Assembly (NCBI GenBank): GCA_036172665.1
Contig: CM069872.1
Coordinates: 20,191,001-20,255,000 of the forward strand
Length of the DNA stretch: 64,000 nucleotides
Reading direction: 5' to 3'
Source of the DNA: Prosopocoilus inquinatus
Lineage: Eukaryota; Arthropoda; Insecta; Coleoptera; Lucanidae
Under the pieces are notes generated by a model, which had not been told where the DNA came from, ran no database searches, and worked only from the letters and a program-made list of their open reading frames with translations. Positions within the stretch are counted from its first letter, which is position 1; each line of letters starts with the position of its first letter. The translations under genes were made by a program, and so were the position numbers. This document shows positions 1-9,671 of the stretch, piece after piece.

Positions 1-500
1 ATTTTTCATATTCCCCCCTAAATCCTAAACATTATCCTGCAAAAAATTGCACTCTTGCCACCATTCTTTCAATTATAGCTCGCCATCGCTTCTTTTCAAA
101 TTCAAAGCAATGTTATTGTTCTTTATCAATTGTACAGGGTATCCCAAACCTCTCGACAAGTGCCTCAAAGTGCCTCTTTAAATTCATTTGATCAAGAAAA
201 GGTCTTAACAAAAGTTGTGTTGGTTTTCGTTCCGCATAATCTAAAATTATTTTCAATTATACAGGTTGTTCATTTAATAAGTTACAAACCCAACTTATTA
301 TTTTTTTAATGAAACACTATATATTTAATTGCAGTTTCGGTTAGACCTTGAAGAGACGATAAACATGATATAAAATTATACCTACTTATTTTTTGTATTT
401 ACCGAGTTAATTTTAATTTTATGCAAAAAATGGGTCACGTTTGATCGTCTGCCAAATTGTGAATTTTAATGACACAACAATCAACCTTGGACCTAAATAT

Positions 501-1250
501 TAGTGTCCGACCGAAACCGAATTTCTCGCCGAAACCGAAACCGAATTTCGGTCAATGTCTCAGTTTCGGCCGAAACAGAATCTTATTCGAAAGAAGTTAG
601 AGATAGTTTTACTAAAGTCTAAATTAATAGTTTTATTTATTAAAAACTGAAATTCAATAAATTTATATTGTAAGATAGAAACAAAAACAATTTTAACTTG
701 GTTTTATTTATTAATAATTGAAGTCAAACAAACTTATAACACAAAAGCAAAAACAATTTAAAATTTTCGTCTCGTATCATATTTTACTGAACTCAGAAGA
801 GAATTCTTTTTCAGCTATAGCTCACAGACAAAATTCAAATGTGTATCTTATTAAAATTAAATTTAGGTCAGAATCAAAAACTTTGGTATTTTAAACATTT
901 CACGTCCTGCAAAGCAAATTCACTTTATAATTTGAAATTTTGTGGTAAAGATTGCGTTAATATTACGGTCTGCCTTTTCAAACTGGGGAATTTTGAATCA
1001 GCTTTTGAATCGGTATCGGTCACATTTCAAATGTGTTGTGAAATTTGAGTTAATACAGCTTTAATTCACTCTCAAAATTGACATTTACACTGTTAAAACT
1101 GAGTTTTTATTTGATAACCAAAAATTAGTCAAGTTTGAGATTAATGTGCATTTAAAGCAGAAAAAAGAAAATAAATGTAGTTTCGGTTGTAGCCGAAGGT
1201 TAGGCTATTTTTTGGCCGAAACAGGCCGAAACCGAATATTCGGTCGGACA
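501..1250. mobile_element. hAT-type MITE (TAGTGTCCGACCG ends)
   Basis: Inverted termini TAGTGTCCGACCGAA (left) and TTCGGTCGGACA (right) are flanked by CTAAATAT at 493-500 and 1251-1258, an 8-bp duplication typical of hAT elements. The subterminal sequence is rich in short CCGAAAC repeats. The other arm of the surrounding foldback element (near 4710-4730) lacks this insertion and serves as an approximate empty site. A related copy lies at 39907. No ORF. Confidence 0.75.
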
Positions 1251-1392
1251 CTAAATATTTATAAATCTCTTAACTTTTACAATATTCATGATGTTTAAAA
1301 ACTTAGCGACTATCAACAACACTACGATTCAATGCGTGTATTGTAAAATTAGTCATTTTTTTCAAATGGAACATTCTGTATACTGTAGTATA

Positions 1393-3488
1393 CAGGGTGA
1401 GGATAAAGTATGGAACAAAATTCATATTTCTGTTATCTTGGGTTTGATGAAAAAATCCTGAAACGGGTCGATTTTAGTTTTGTCCCGTGCATTTTATGAC
1501 ATAGTGAATTTTATTCTGTGACCATCTGATTGCACCCAGATGTGACGTCTTCAGTTTTTTCAAATGGTAACATCCGACTTTTATTATCCCTTGTCGTTAA
1601 GTATTCCATTGTGCATACAACGGTATAAAAAGTTTGGTATCTTACATAACAATTTTTTGGAGAAAAACACTTTCGAATTTAAAAAAATTAAAATTGTATT
1701 CCTATGATAAACTAATCAAAAATTATCAACAAATTAGATACGTCTGAGGTGTACCTCGGATTGTCTTCAATCGAGACATCGACCAGTCGACATAAGGGAA
1801 ACAAAAAAACCCTATGCAGGCCTTACCGTTTATTCCTAGAACCGAATGATTTTTTTAAATTTCCGGTTGATGATGTTTTTTACAATTGAAAAACGCAAGT
1901 AACTATGGCGTAGACGAAAGTAATGTCAGAGTACTGTCAATTAGCTTATAACCGTATATCAAGTACTGCACCTGAGTATTCGTTTTGACTAGAACGGAAA
2001 TTTGGTAGTGTTGAAAGTGAATCACGAAAATGGCTTATTTGAGTGAACAAGACAGAATTCAAATTCTTAGTATGGTTGGCTTTGGTGATAAAATACGTAG
2101 CCATGAAGAAGCCTGTCAATTGTTCAATGCAGAAAATGCAAACCGAATACCGATTTCGCGATCAACGGTGAGCAAAATTGTGGCAAAATTCGCAGAAACT
2201 GGCAGTGTGAAAGACAGACCCAAACAAGGTCGTCCAAGAACTTAAGAAGGTACTAGGCTGAACATTCTCTTGGAAGTTCAAAACAACCCCCACACTTCAA
2301 CAAGAAACATTGCCAGAGATAATGCAGTCGACTTTTCCACAGTCGCAAAGTACTTGAAGAAGGAAAAAGTTTATCCATATAAAGTCCATCTCGTTCGGGA
2401 ACTGAATGAAGATGACTTCGACCGTCGAAACGAGTTCTGTGAACAATTGATACTACGATACGATGAGAATCCCGAAATTCTCAGTAATGTGCTTTTTAGC
2501 GACGAAGCAACTTTTAAAATAAACGGTCAGGTGAATCGCCATAATTGTAGATATTGGTCGGGCGAAAATCCTCGATGGGTTCGGGAGAGTCACACCCAAA
2601 CCCAATAAAAAGTTAATGTGTGGTTGGGAATAATAGGAGATCGCATTGTGGGACCTGTCTTTCTCGAGGGAAATTTAAACGCTGAAAGATATGTACATTT
2701 TCTAAGCTTTGACCTCGTGCCAGCATTGGTAATACTGTTTCCGGACGAAGCCAATCCTGATGCGCCTCATCCCAGAATCTAGTTCCAACAAGATGGAGCA
2801 CCTCCACATTTTGGCCAGCAAGTTCGCAGATATCTCGACGAAATTTTTCCAGGGAGATGGATAGGACGAAGTGGAACAATTGACTGGCCTGCCCGCTCGC
2901 CAGATCTCACCCCACTTGATTTTTTTTTCTATGGGGTCATGTGAAATCAAAGGTGTACACAAATAAGCCACATGACTTGGATGACCTGAAACTCGCATTT
3001 ATGAGGAAATTCGCAATATTGACCCAGAGACAATACGACGTTCCGTAGAAAGTGTGTACGTCCGTCTTGGCCAATGTCAAATGGCCAACGGTGGACAGTT
3101 TGAACACCTCCGTTGATATTTTGTCTAATTTGTTGATAATTTTTGATTAGTTTATCATTTTTTGATTAGTTTATCATAGGAATAAAATTTTAATTTTCTT
3201 AAATTCGAAAGTGTTTTTCTCCAAAAAATTGTTATGTAAGATACCAAACTTTTTATACCGTTGTATGCACAATGGAATACTTAACGACAAGGGATAATAA
3301 AAGGCTGATCTTACTATTTGAAAAAACTGATGACGTCACACCTGGATGCAATCAGATGGCTACAGAATGAAATTCACTATGTCATAAAATGCACGGGACA
3401 AAACTAAAATCGACCTGTTTCAGGATTTTTTCATCAAACCCAAGATAACAGAAATATGAATTTTGTTCCATACTTTATCCACACCCTG
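1393..3488 (+). mobile_element. Tc1/mariner-superfamily transposon, decayed
   Basis: Perfectly placed TA dinucleotides (1391-1392, 3489-3490) flank long terminal inverted repeats. The outer 24 bp are CAGGGTGAGGATAAAGTATG... against CAGGGTGTGGATAAAGTATG..., one mismatch, and similarity continues for about 300 bp on each side. The interior holds a broken transposase gene (2030-3116). Inserted inside the foldback element 135-5076. Confidence 0.92.
2030..3116 (+). pseudogene. Tc1/mariner transposase pseudogene with DUF4817-like N-terminus
   Basis: The first reading block (from 2030, beginning MAYLSEQDRIQILSMVG) resembles the DUF4817 helix-turn-helix domain found at the start of many arthropod transposases: an SRSTVSKIV recognition helix, then a GSVKDRPKQGRPRT linker. 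An in-frame stop follows. The second block (2270-2608) carries the second DNA-binding region and the first catalytic Asp in LFSDEATF. Further on are FQQDGAPPH (second Asp), preceded by a stop, and WPARSPDLTPLDFF (third acidic residue). I count 41 residues between the second and third Asp, a DD41D spacing. A frameshift in the run of T near 2925 separates the C-terminal part. At least two stops and one frameshift make it inactive. Confidence 0.88.
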
Positions 3489-3839
3489 TATTTGCACAGT
3501 GCTTTCTACGAACTTTCCAACCATACCATATTTTATCACTTCTCTATAATCAACTTAACGAACGTGCTGTAAAATATTTTCATTCGTCTCAGAATCATTT
3601 AGGATATTTATCCATACAATTTATCGTACTTTAGTAATTTAAATAAAAATAAATAAATGAATTAAAGAACTGATCGACTTTCTTCAGGTAATTCCTGTCA
3701 TGTAAGAACATATTACGAATCGGTTCGATAATCGCTGGATAGAACGTGGTAATGCTTTGAAGTGATCTCCATGGTTCCTAGATGTGTCTCTCGACTTCTT
3801 TTATGGGAACATAAGTAAACAAATGAAAAAAATATGTGA

Positions 3840-3905
3840 TCTTATCACAATTTGTTTATAATCGTAGATACGTATTTCGACAGCCACGCTATTATCTTCA
3901 TTTCT
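3840..3905 (-). mobile_element. Penelope-like element 3' fragment with hammerhead-like hairpin
   Basis: On the minus strand the stretch 3862-3901 reads TGAAGATAATAGC, GTG, GCTGTCGAAATACGTAT, C, TACG. It matches the conserved hairpin downstream of the PLE ORF at 48340-48382. Here the helix III palindrome ATACGTAT and C17 are preserved, but the first core C is A. It sits inside an arm of the foldback element 135-5076. Confidence 0.5.
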
Positions 3906-5076
3906 ATTGGAGATTCAATGAGAATGCCGTCTGGCTCATACCAACGAAAGAACGTGCGCGTGTGGATGATTGAAAATGGCAGCGTACCTGTTGAAATACG
4001 CATAAAAAGATATAATCTAATATTAGTATGAAATAAATTTCAAAAAACTATTACTAAACTGCTTTCGTCTGTACTATTCTTAGTTTATGGGGATGTGTTA
4101 AGAAACAAGGGTATAAAGATGTACTCGGCACATGCAAAGAGAAGAAAATGCATGTTTAAGACATTTTGTTTTTTCTTAGTTAATGTGTAAAAAATGTTAA
4201 GATTCAATTTGTTTCTTTGCTATGTAGCTTCAAAATAATAGAACTTTTTACCGTGTAAATAAATCCTTTCCATTCGTTTTCATAGTTTAATTGGAATTAT
4301 TTAGTGAAAATCGTTCAGTTCGTGTATTTATTCCACATTTTCTTTTGCAACCGCTAAAACAATGATAAATAAATTGTTAATTTGCACAAAAATAGTGTTT
4401 GGATAAATGTCTTGAATGATACTGCAGATAAAATATTTCTGAGACAAATAAAAATCTGATACGGCAAGTTTCTTAAGTTGATTGTAGAGAAGTGATAATA
4501 ACTCATAAGTTATAAATCTAAAGACCCTAAAATATGGTATGGTTAGAAAGCTCGTAGAAAGCACTATCCAAATATTCTATAATATATAGTGTTCCATATG
4601 AAAAAAAAACAAAATGACTAATTTTACAATACGCGAACTGAACCACAGTGTTGTTGATAGCGCAAGGTTTTTAAAAATGATTTATATCTAAAAGTAGAGA
4701 GATCTAGAAATATTATCGTCCGAGGTTGATTGTCGTATCATTAAAACAGACAATTTGGCAGACGATCAAACGTGACCCATTTTTTGCATAAAATTAAATA
4801 TAACTCGGTAAGTATTAAAAATAAGTAAGTATAATGTTATATCAATTTTACCATCTCTTCAAGGGCTAAACGAAACTGCAATAAATTATAAAGTGTTCCA
4901 TTTAAAAAATGATAAGTTAGGTTTGTAACTTATTAAATGAACAATTATTTGTGTATTTGAAAATAATTTTAAATTATGCGGAATGAACACCTACACAACT
5001 TTTGTTAAGAACTTTTCTTGATAAAAAGAATTGAAAGGGGCATTTTTGGAGTGCTCCAGAGGTTTGGAACACTCTG

Positions 5077-6071
5077 TACATTTTTTTTGCAGTCTGATTT
5101 TCCACTCAAACCAGTTTTTACAATTTTGCATGTGTTCAATGCTTACCTCGTAATGAGATAAATTAGAAGCCAAATGTCGTCAAAACACAAAATCCTAAAT
5201 TATCTGTAAGCTTCAATAAAAACAATATCTTTGGGACTCTTTTGCACAATAATTGTTCTTAATTTAGCGAATAGAAAAGTCGGTTAACAATGGGGATCAG
5301 TTAAATTAAAATCTGTGGTCAACGTTTCCGAACAATTTTCGGTGCTAGATTCAGTTTCATGATTGGTACGTTAAATTTAACAGACTGTTGCTGTGGTAAC
5401 AACTAATCATAAAACTTTATGTTACCGTAGCCAATAGTCCGTTAAGTTTAACGTATCGAGCGTAGGATGTCGTTGTTTTACGTACTCGATACAGAATAGG
5501 CCCTAACGACCCTTAATATTTTTCTCAGTGTATTCAACAAGGAAAAAGCTGTATTGCTTATTTATCACTATCATAATAACTTATATAGTACTTTTCGAGT
5601 AAAGATAAGCGAGAACATACCATTTTCGTCCAGACGTCTTCCATATTGGGGTTGAATCATAAGATCTTGAAAACTGCAAACACATAATTACTTTTTATTT
5701 ACTGATAGGAGTATTATTTACGTAATAAATTTGTAATAATATTGGACACCTTTTAATTTGGCGGTTTCACTAAATAAGTTAATGTCTTCTCTAAGGATCT
5801 AAGGATGATGTTCGTGTGTATTTGAGTTTTAAATTCGTGACACTCAATTAATAAAAACCAAACTGATATGAGCTAAAAAGCGCACATCGCTAATGTAAGT
5901 TGATCAGTGAAAAGGTCACGATAAAAGATACACTCCATTTCGCTTAAGAGTTGAAGGATTTTAAAAGTAAACACATACTTAAGGCCCGATGCACACCCGA
6001 CCGTTTCTTTGTGATGCTGCATCGCAATGTCGGTTTTCGCAACTTTTATATTTTAAATTAACAAGTTAAAG
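5077..6071. other. Intergenic, mostly featureless; one short hairpin repeat
   Basis: No convincing gene. The only clear structure is a palindromic stretch at 5370-5455 whose arms read TACGTTAAATTTAACAGAC and, inverted, TACGTTAAACTTAACGGAC, consistent with a small MITE-like hairpin. Confidence 0.5.
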
Positions 6072-6340
6072 CAGCGTTTCCCAAACTTTTAGGTTTCGCG
6101 ACCCCCTTTTGAGCTGTGTTATGATTCACGCCCCCCCCCCTCCCGCGCCATCGAACCTGAAGACTGATGCTGATGTTTTCATAGTATTTTTTTTTAAATT
6201 TGAGACTCACGTTATGTATTTCATAAGTGACAGTAACAGCACATTTGTTTTATTGAAGTTTATTTGCATATACTGCAATGCATTGACCGTTTTTTTCTCA
6301 AATTAAACTTAAGGAATTTCTAACATCTTTCATTATGCTT
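6072..6340. mobile_element. Possible hAT-like element left end
   Basis: CAGCGTTTCCCAAACTTTT followed by GCGACCCCC resembles common hAT-superfamily termini. A GC-rich inverted counterpart (CGCCCCCCTTTGAAGA) occurs near 6842-6857, after the retrozyme insertion, but I cannot define a proper right end or target duplication. Confidence 0.35.
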
Positions 6341-6636
6341 TGACAGCAAGCATGGCCGCCTTGCATGGGGAACTTATTAGGAGCAAATCCCGCTTCAATT
6401 TGTCTACCCTACTGCAATGTCAGGTCAAAAAGCGATAGTAAGATGTCGCTATTTTATCTGTTCATCACTCTTACATCGCAAATGCGAATAAATTGGGCAA
6501 GTCGTTTTTGTTTGCAGCGGGAATGTCGAGCTACGTCTCTGCTGAAGAAGCCCCAAGCAGGGCTGAAACAGCTGTCCAGAGGCTGCTCGAGGTTCTCGCT
6601 GCAATCAAAAACGATTTGCACAAAATTTTTCTAAAG
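6325..6636 (+). mobile_element. Retrozyme-type repeat, single unit (about 310 bp)
   Basis: One full unit of the same repeat that forms the array at 31070-33190, running from ATCTTTCATTATGC to TTTTTCTAAA. The few bases before it (ATTTCTAAC) look like the end of a preceding unit, suggesting it derives from a longer tandem copy. It contains a complete hammerhead (6528-6588). The short reading frames across it are not conserved as proteins. Confidence 0.85.
6528..6588 (+). ncRNA. Type I hammerhead ribozyme (best-paired copy)
   Basis: All conserved parts are present. Helix I is CTCTG (6537-6541) with CAGAG (6577-6581), extended past an internal loop by GAGC (6528-6531) with GCTC (6585-6588). The core CTGAAGA is at 6542-6548. 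Helix II is AGCCC with GGGCT around the loop CAAGCA. GAA is followed by A-C, a short AGCT loop and G-T, then C at the cleavage site (GTC, 6574-6576). Compared with the array copies (TTCTG) helix I has a full C-G pair instead of G-U. Known hammerheads of this type have a very short helix III. Confidence 0.88.
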
Positions 6637-7027
6637 TCAATTTTATAATTAATAAATAAATTAAATATTTAAGAAACTATTCCTAGCATTCAAAATTAAG
6701 AATCTCCTTAGTTCCAATAAAATACAAGTTCAGTGACAACCTTTGACAATTAAGGACGACCAAAATTTATTGCTCGCGACTGCATGTACATGCAATCTCT
6801 TGTAAAAAATAATATGATACGTTTTTTATATATTCTGCTGCGCCCCCCTTTGAAGACTTTCGCGCCAAATATTGACTGAATTTCGGCCTAAGGGTACAAG
6901 CACAGTGGCAAGCGATTTTCTTTTTACGATTAATCGCGGACGACAATGTCGTAAGAGATAAGCGACATCTTGTTCGCCTTAAAACGTTGAATATTTACAC
7001 GTCGATGTGAACTAAATATAATTATAC

Positions 7028-7378
7028 TGTGGCGCGCCACTCAGCTCACTACGTCACACTGAAGGCGTCAAGAAGTCGGTTCGTTATTGTGCGTCATCGA
7101 CACGCCGCGCCGCCTCGCCGTCTACACCGAACAAACTCGACTTCTCCAGCATCTTCGAAGATGGAACAAACGAGAAGGCAGCGTAGAATATAAAATCGGC
7201 CGGGGGTTGACTCAGGAGTCAGTCGAGTTCTAATTAGCGATCGTCGAAGTTAGATTTAGTGTATAAAATAAATTGTTACAAATAAATTAGTTTGTAAGCG
7301 TTATTAAATTACGGTTAAGTTTGTTACCGAGTGTTTTATTCCATTAAATAAATTAATTTAAACCCTAGAAACGTAACA
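7028..7378 (+). repeat. Long terminal repeat (5' LTR) of a Ty3/gypsy-like element
   Basis: A 351-bp block begins TGTGGCGCGCCAC and ends ACGTAACA, that is TG...CA. A TATAAAA-like box is near 7189 and AATAAA-type signals follow at 7266 and 7347. It is directly followed by TGGTGTCAGGTGTGGG, placed like a primer-binding site, and then by the gag-like ORF at 7445. No second LTR copy was seen in the window. Confidence 0.65.
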
Positions 7379-7444
7379 GTGGTGTCAGGTGTGGGTTTGT
7401 GCAAATAAATAAACAATTTAGAGTAAACTAAATTTAATCAGATT

Positions 7445-8488
7445 ATGATAAGTACAGTATCAAAAAAAAAACAATGGCTACGAGAAGTGTTGCTGAAAAA
7501 CTTAAAAGTGGCCGAATTAAAAACCGAATTGGAAGAACGAGAGTTAGAAACCTGTGGCTTGAAAGGCGCACTTCAACAGCGTCTCCGATGCGATTTGTTG
7601 ACAGCTGGTGAAGATCCAGAGACGTTCCTATTCGAAATTTCGTATGGTTCCGTCGATTTTAATAAAATCTTGAAGCATGAATTTCGAGAACAATCAAGAA
7701 ATTTAGAGGAAAAGCTTCTAGAACAATCTGGAAATTTCAAGGACGAACTTCGAGAACAATCCAGAAATTTGGACGAAAAATTTCGAGAACAGTCTGGAAA
7801 TTTAGAGAAGCTTCAAGAACAATCCAGAAATTTAGAGGAGAAGCTTCTAGAACAATCTGTAAATTTCGACAAATTACAAAATAAATTGTTAGAACAATAT
7901 AGAGACTTAGACGAGAAATTTCCAGAGCAATCCAGAAATTTCGACGAGAAACTTCTAGAACAGTCCGGAAATTTGAAGGATGAATTTCTAGAGCAAACGA
8001 AAGGACTCGAAGATAAACTAGTGGTAAAAATATCGGAAGAAACAAGAAACCTGCAAGGAAATGTGGAGGAAATAATATTCCAGCAGGATAACAAAATCAA
8101 GAATCTGGAAAAAATCATGGTGGGGTTACGAGTGTTCGGGGATCAGCCACCAGTAGAAACACTAGAAAATAATGAAACCCAGGAATTGACTCCAGACCAG
8201 AAGACAAAAGCAAAGAATCTGATCGGCCGCTATCAAGATGTATTCGAGGTAGAAAATGGATCCAAGGGAAGAACTGATGTCGTGAAACACAAAATAGAGA
8301 CTGGAGAAGAAAGACCTATCCGTCAAGCTCCAAGGCGATTACCATTGGCGAAGCGTGAGGAAGCGGAACGCATTATTCGCGAGATGGAAAAGGATAATGT
8401 ATTAGTTGGAAAACTTAGTAAGGGATGTTTTAAACTATGTGTTCATATACAAGGCGTTCCATTTAATTTTTTTTTAGAAAAATTGTAA
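7445..8488 (+). pseudogene. Gag-like/pol fusion remnant of a Ty3/gypsy-like retrotransposon
   Basis: A 347-residue open frame. Residues about 20-50 (KVAELKTELEERELETCGLK) look like a SAP-type motif seen in some insect gag proteins. Residues about 75-215 are a long charged coiled coil built from repeats of the kind EQSRNLEEKLL. From about residue 240 the sequence changes to the region just before reverse transcriptase (DVFEVENG, then HKIETGEERPIRQAPRRLP and EEAERIIREMEKDNV). The gag nucleocapsid, protease and the rest of pol are missing, so the frame joins gag to the start of RT by an internal deletion. The last 30 or so codons read into an unrelated repeat starting near 8415. Confidence 0.72.
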
Positions 8489-8920
8489 TTTGCGTTGTGA
8501 ATCACCCTGTGTAAAGTACCCGGAAAAAATTCGAGTTGATCATACATTTCTGTTTTCTAATAGTTAAATAATGTATCCACCAAAATTCAAAGCAAAATAT
8601 TTAAAAATAACTAATTTATGGAGTAACAAATTTTGCCATTTTTTTTACCGGTAAATTGTCAATATCTCGAAAACTATAAACTTTAGGTCAATAAAACCTT
8701 ATATTATTTTCGTCCACTGATAATGAGACATCTAATAATGCAATAATATTTAGTGTTCCATTAAAAAAAAAAAAAAAAAACATATGTTAGGGTCGTCACT
8801 CTCTTACTGAACACTCTGTACAAGAGTAAATAATTTTAGATTATGCATCTAACCGACATGTATGTTGTTGCGCACACAGAATTCAAAAATTTTCAACAGT
8901 ACACCCTGTATAAATTCATG
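8440..8920. repeat. Dispersed repeat with GCGTTCCATTTAA / CACCCTGTATAAA motifs
   Basis: Part of this stretch recurs diverged at 37290-37520: the ATCATGCATCTAACCGACATGTATGT-type run and the preceding poly-A with TTACGGAACGCTCTGTATAAG. It truncates the LTR-element remnant on its left. The ends (ACAAGGCGTTCC, ACCCTGTATAAA) look like Tc1/mariner-derived MITE termini. Boundaries are approximate. Confidence 0.45.
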
Positions 8921-9671
8921 CACTGGCTTGACCGGCATATATTTGAACGGTTCAGTACTTGGAATTATTTTAAAGGGAACGAACCTAATGCACAGACCTA
9001 ACTAAATTAAACAATAGGGGTGCGTTCAGAAACGACTCTCGAGCGACGCGTTGAGCGAACATTCCCACAAAAGTCGTTCGTAAATGCACACTTTGGCCAA
9101 GGAGTTACTTGATCTAGCGTTCCTAAATTACGCTCTTGGAACACTCGGAGTGCAATAAAATCGCCGGTCTCAAAAGCCCGGCGATAAAACACTCGGCATA
9201 CGCATTAGTAATCAGAACGAAAATATGTGGTTATGCGTGTGGTTATGTCGGTTAATTTGTTAGTTATGTCATGTATGTTTGATGGGTTTATTTCAAAATA
9301 AATACTACTGAAAACTGTGAAGATTGATAAATGCGTGATAAAATGAAGGAAAATCTTGTTAGTAATTTCATAGTAATGCAAATCAGTGAAAGAGTATTAC
9401 AAAGTGAAGAATGAATTTGTTTACAAAGCAAAAAAGATAGTAGTTGGATAACAGGCGACAATTTTTAAACTCAGAACGCTCTAAACCGTTCATAAATACG
9501 CAAGGCTCAGGGGACACTCCGGCAGATTACTCGCATTATACTCTGACATCAAACACTCCGACACAGTCGCCAATTTATAAACGCACTCCAGTACTTTTCT
9601 CCTCCTCCTTTCAGTACTTTTATTTTCACACTACAAGCAACACTGCATGTGTCAAATTGGTGGAAATAAAA

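Larger units (their letters stand above)
135..5076. mobile_element. Foldback (long inverted repeat) DNA element with nested insertions
   Basis: The two ends are inverted copies: the left begins CAGGGTATCCCAAACCTC and the right end, read in reverse, begins CAGAGTGTTCCAAACCTC. TA flanks both (133-134 and 5077-5078). The arms match far inward: the run around 430-490 recurs inverted at 4720-4800, and 1310-1380 plus 3490-3640 together recur inverted at 4440-4680. No coding region belongs to the element itself. It hosts a hAT-like MITE (501-1250) and a Tc1/mariner element (1393-3488). Without these it is about 2.1 kb, so a non-autonomous Tc1/mariner-type foldback element is likely. Confidence 0.8.

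Noticed and set aside
7737..8118. Minus-strand frames of about 100 residues opposite the gag-like ORF
   Set aside because: Shadows of the coiled-coil repeats on the plus strand.
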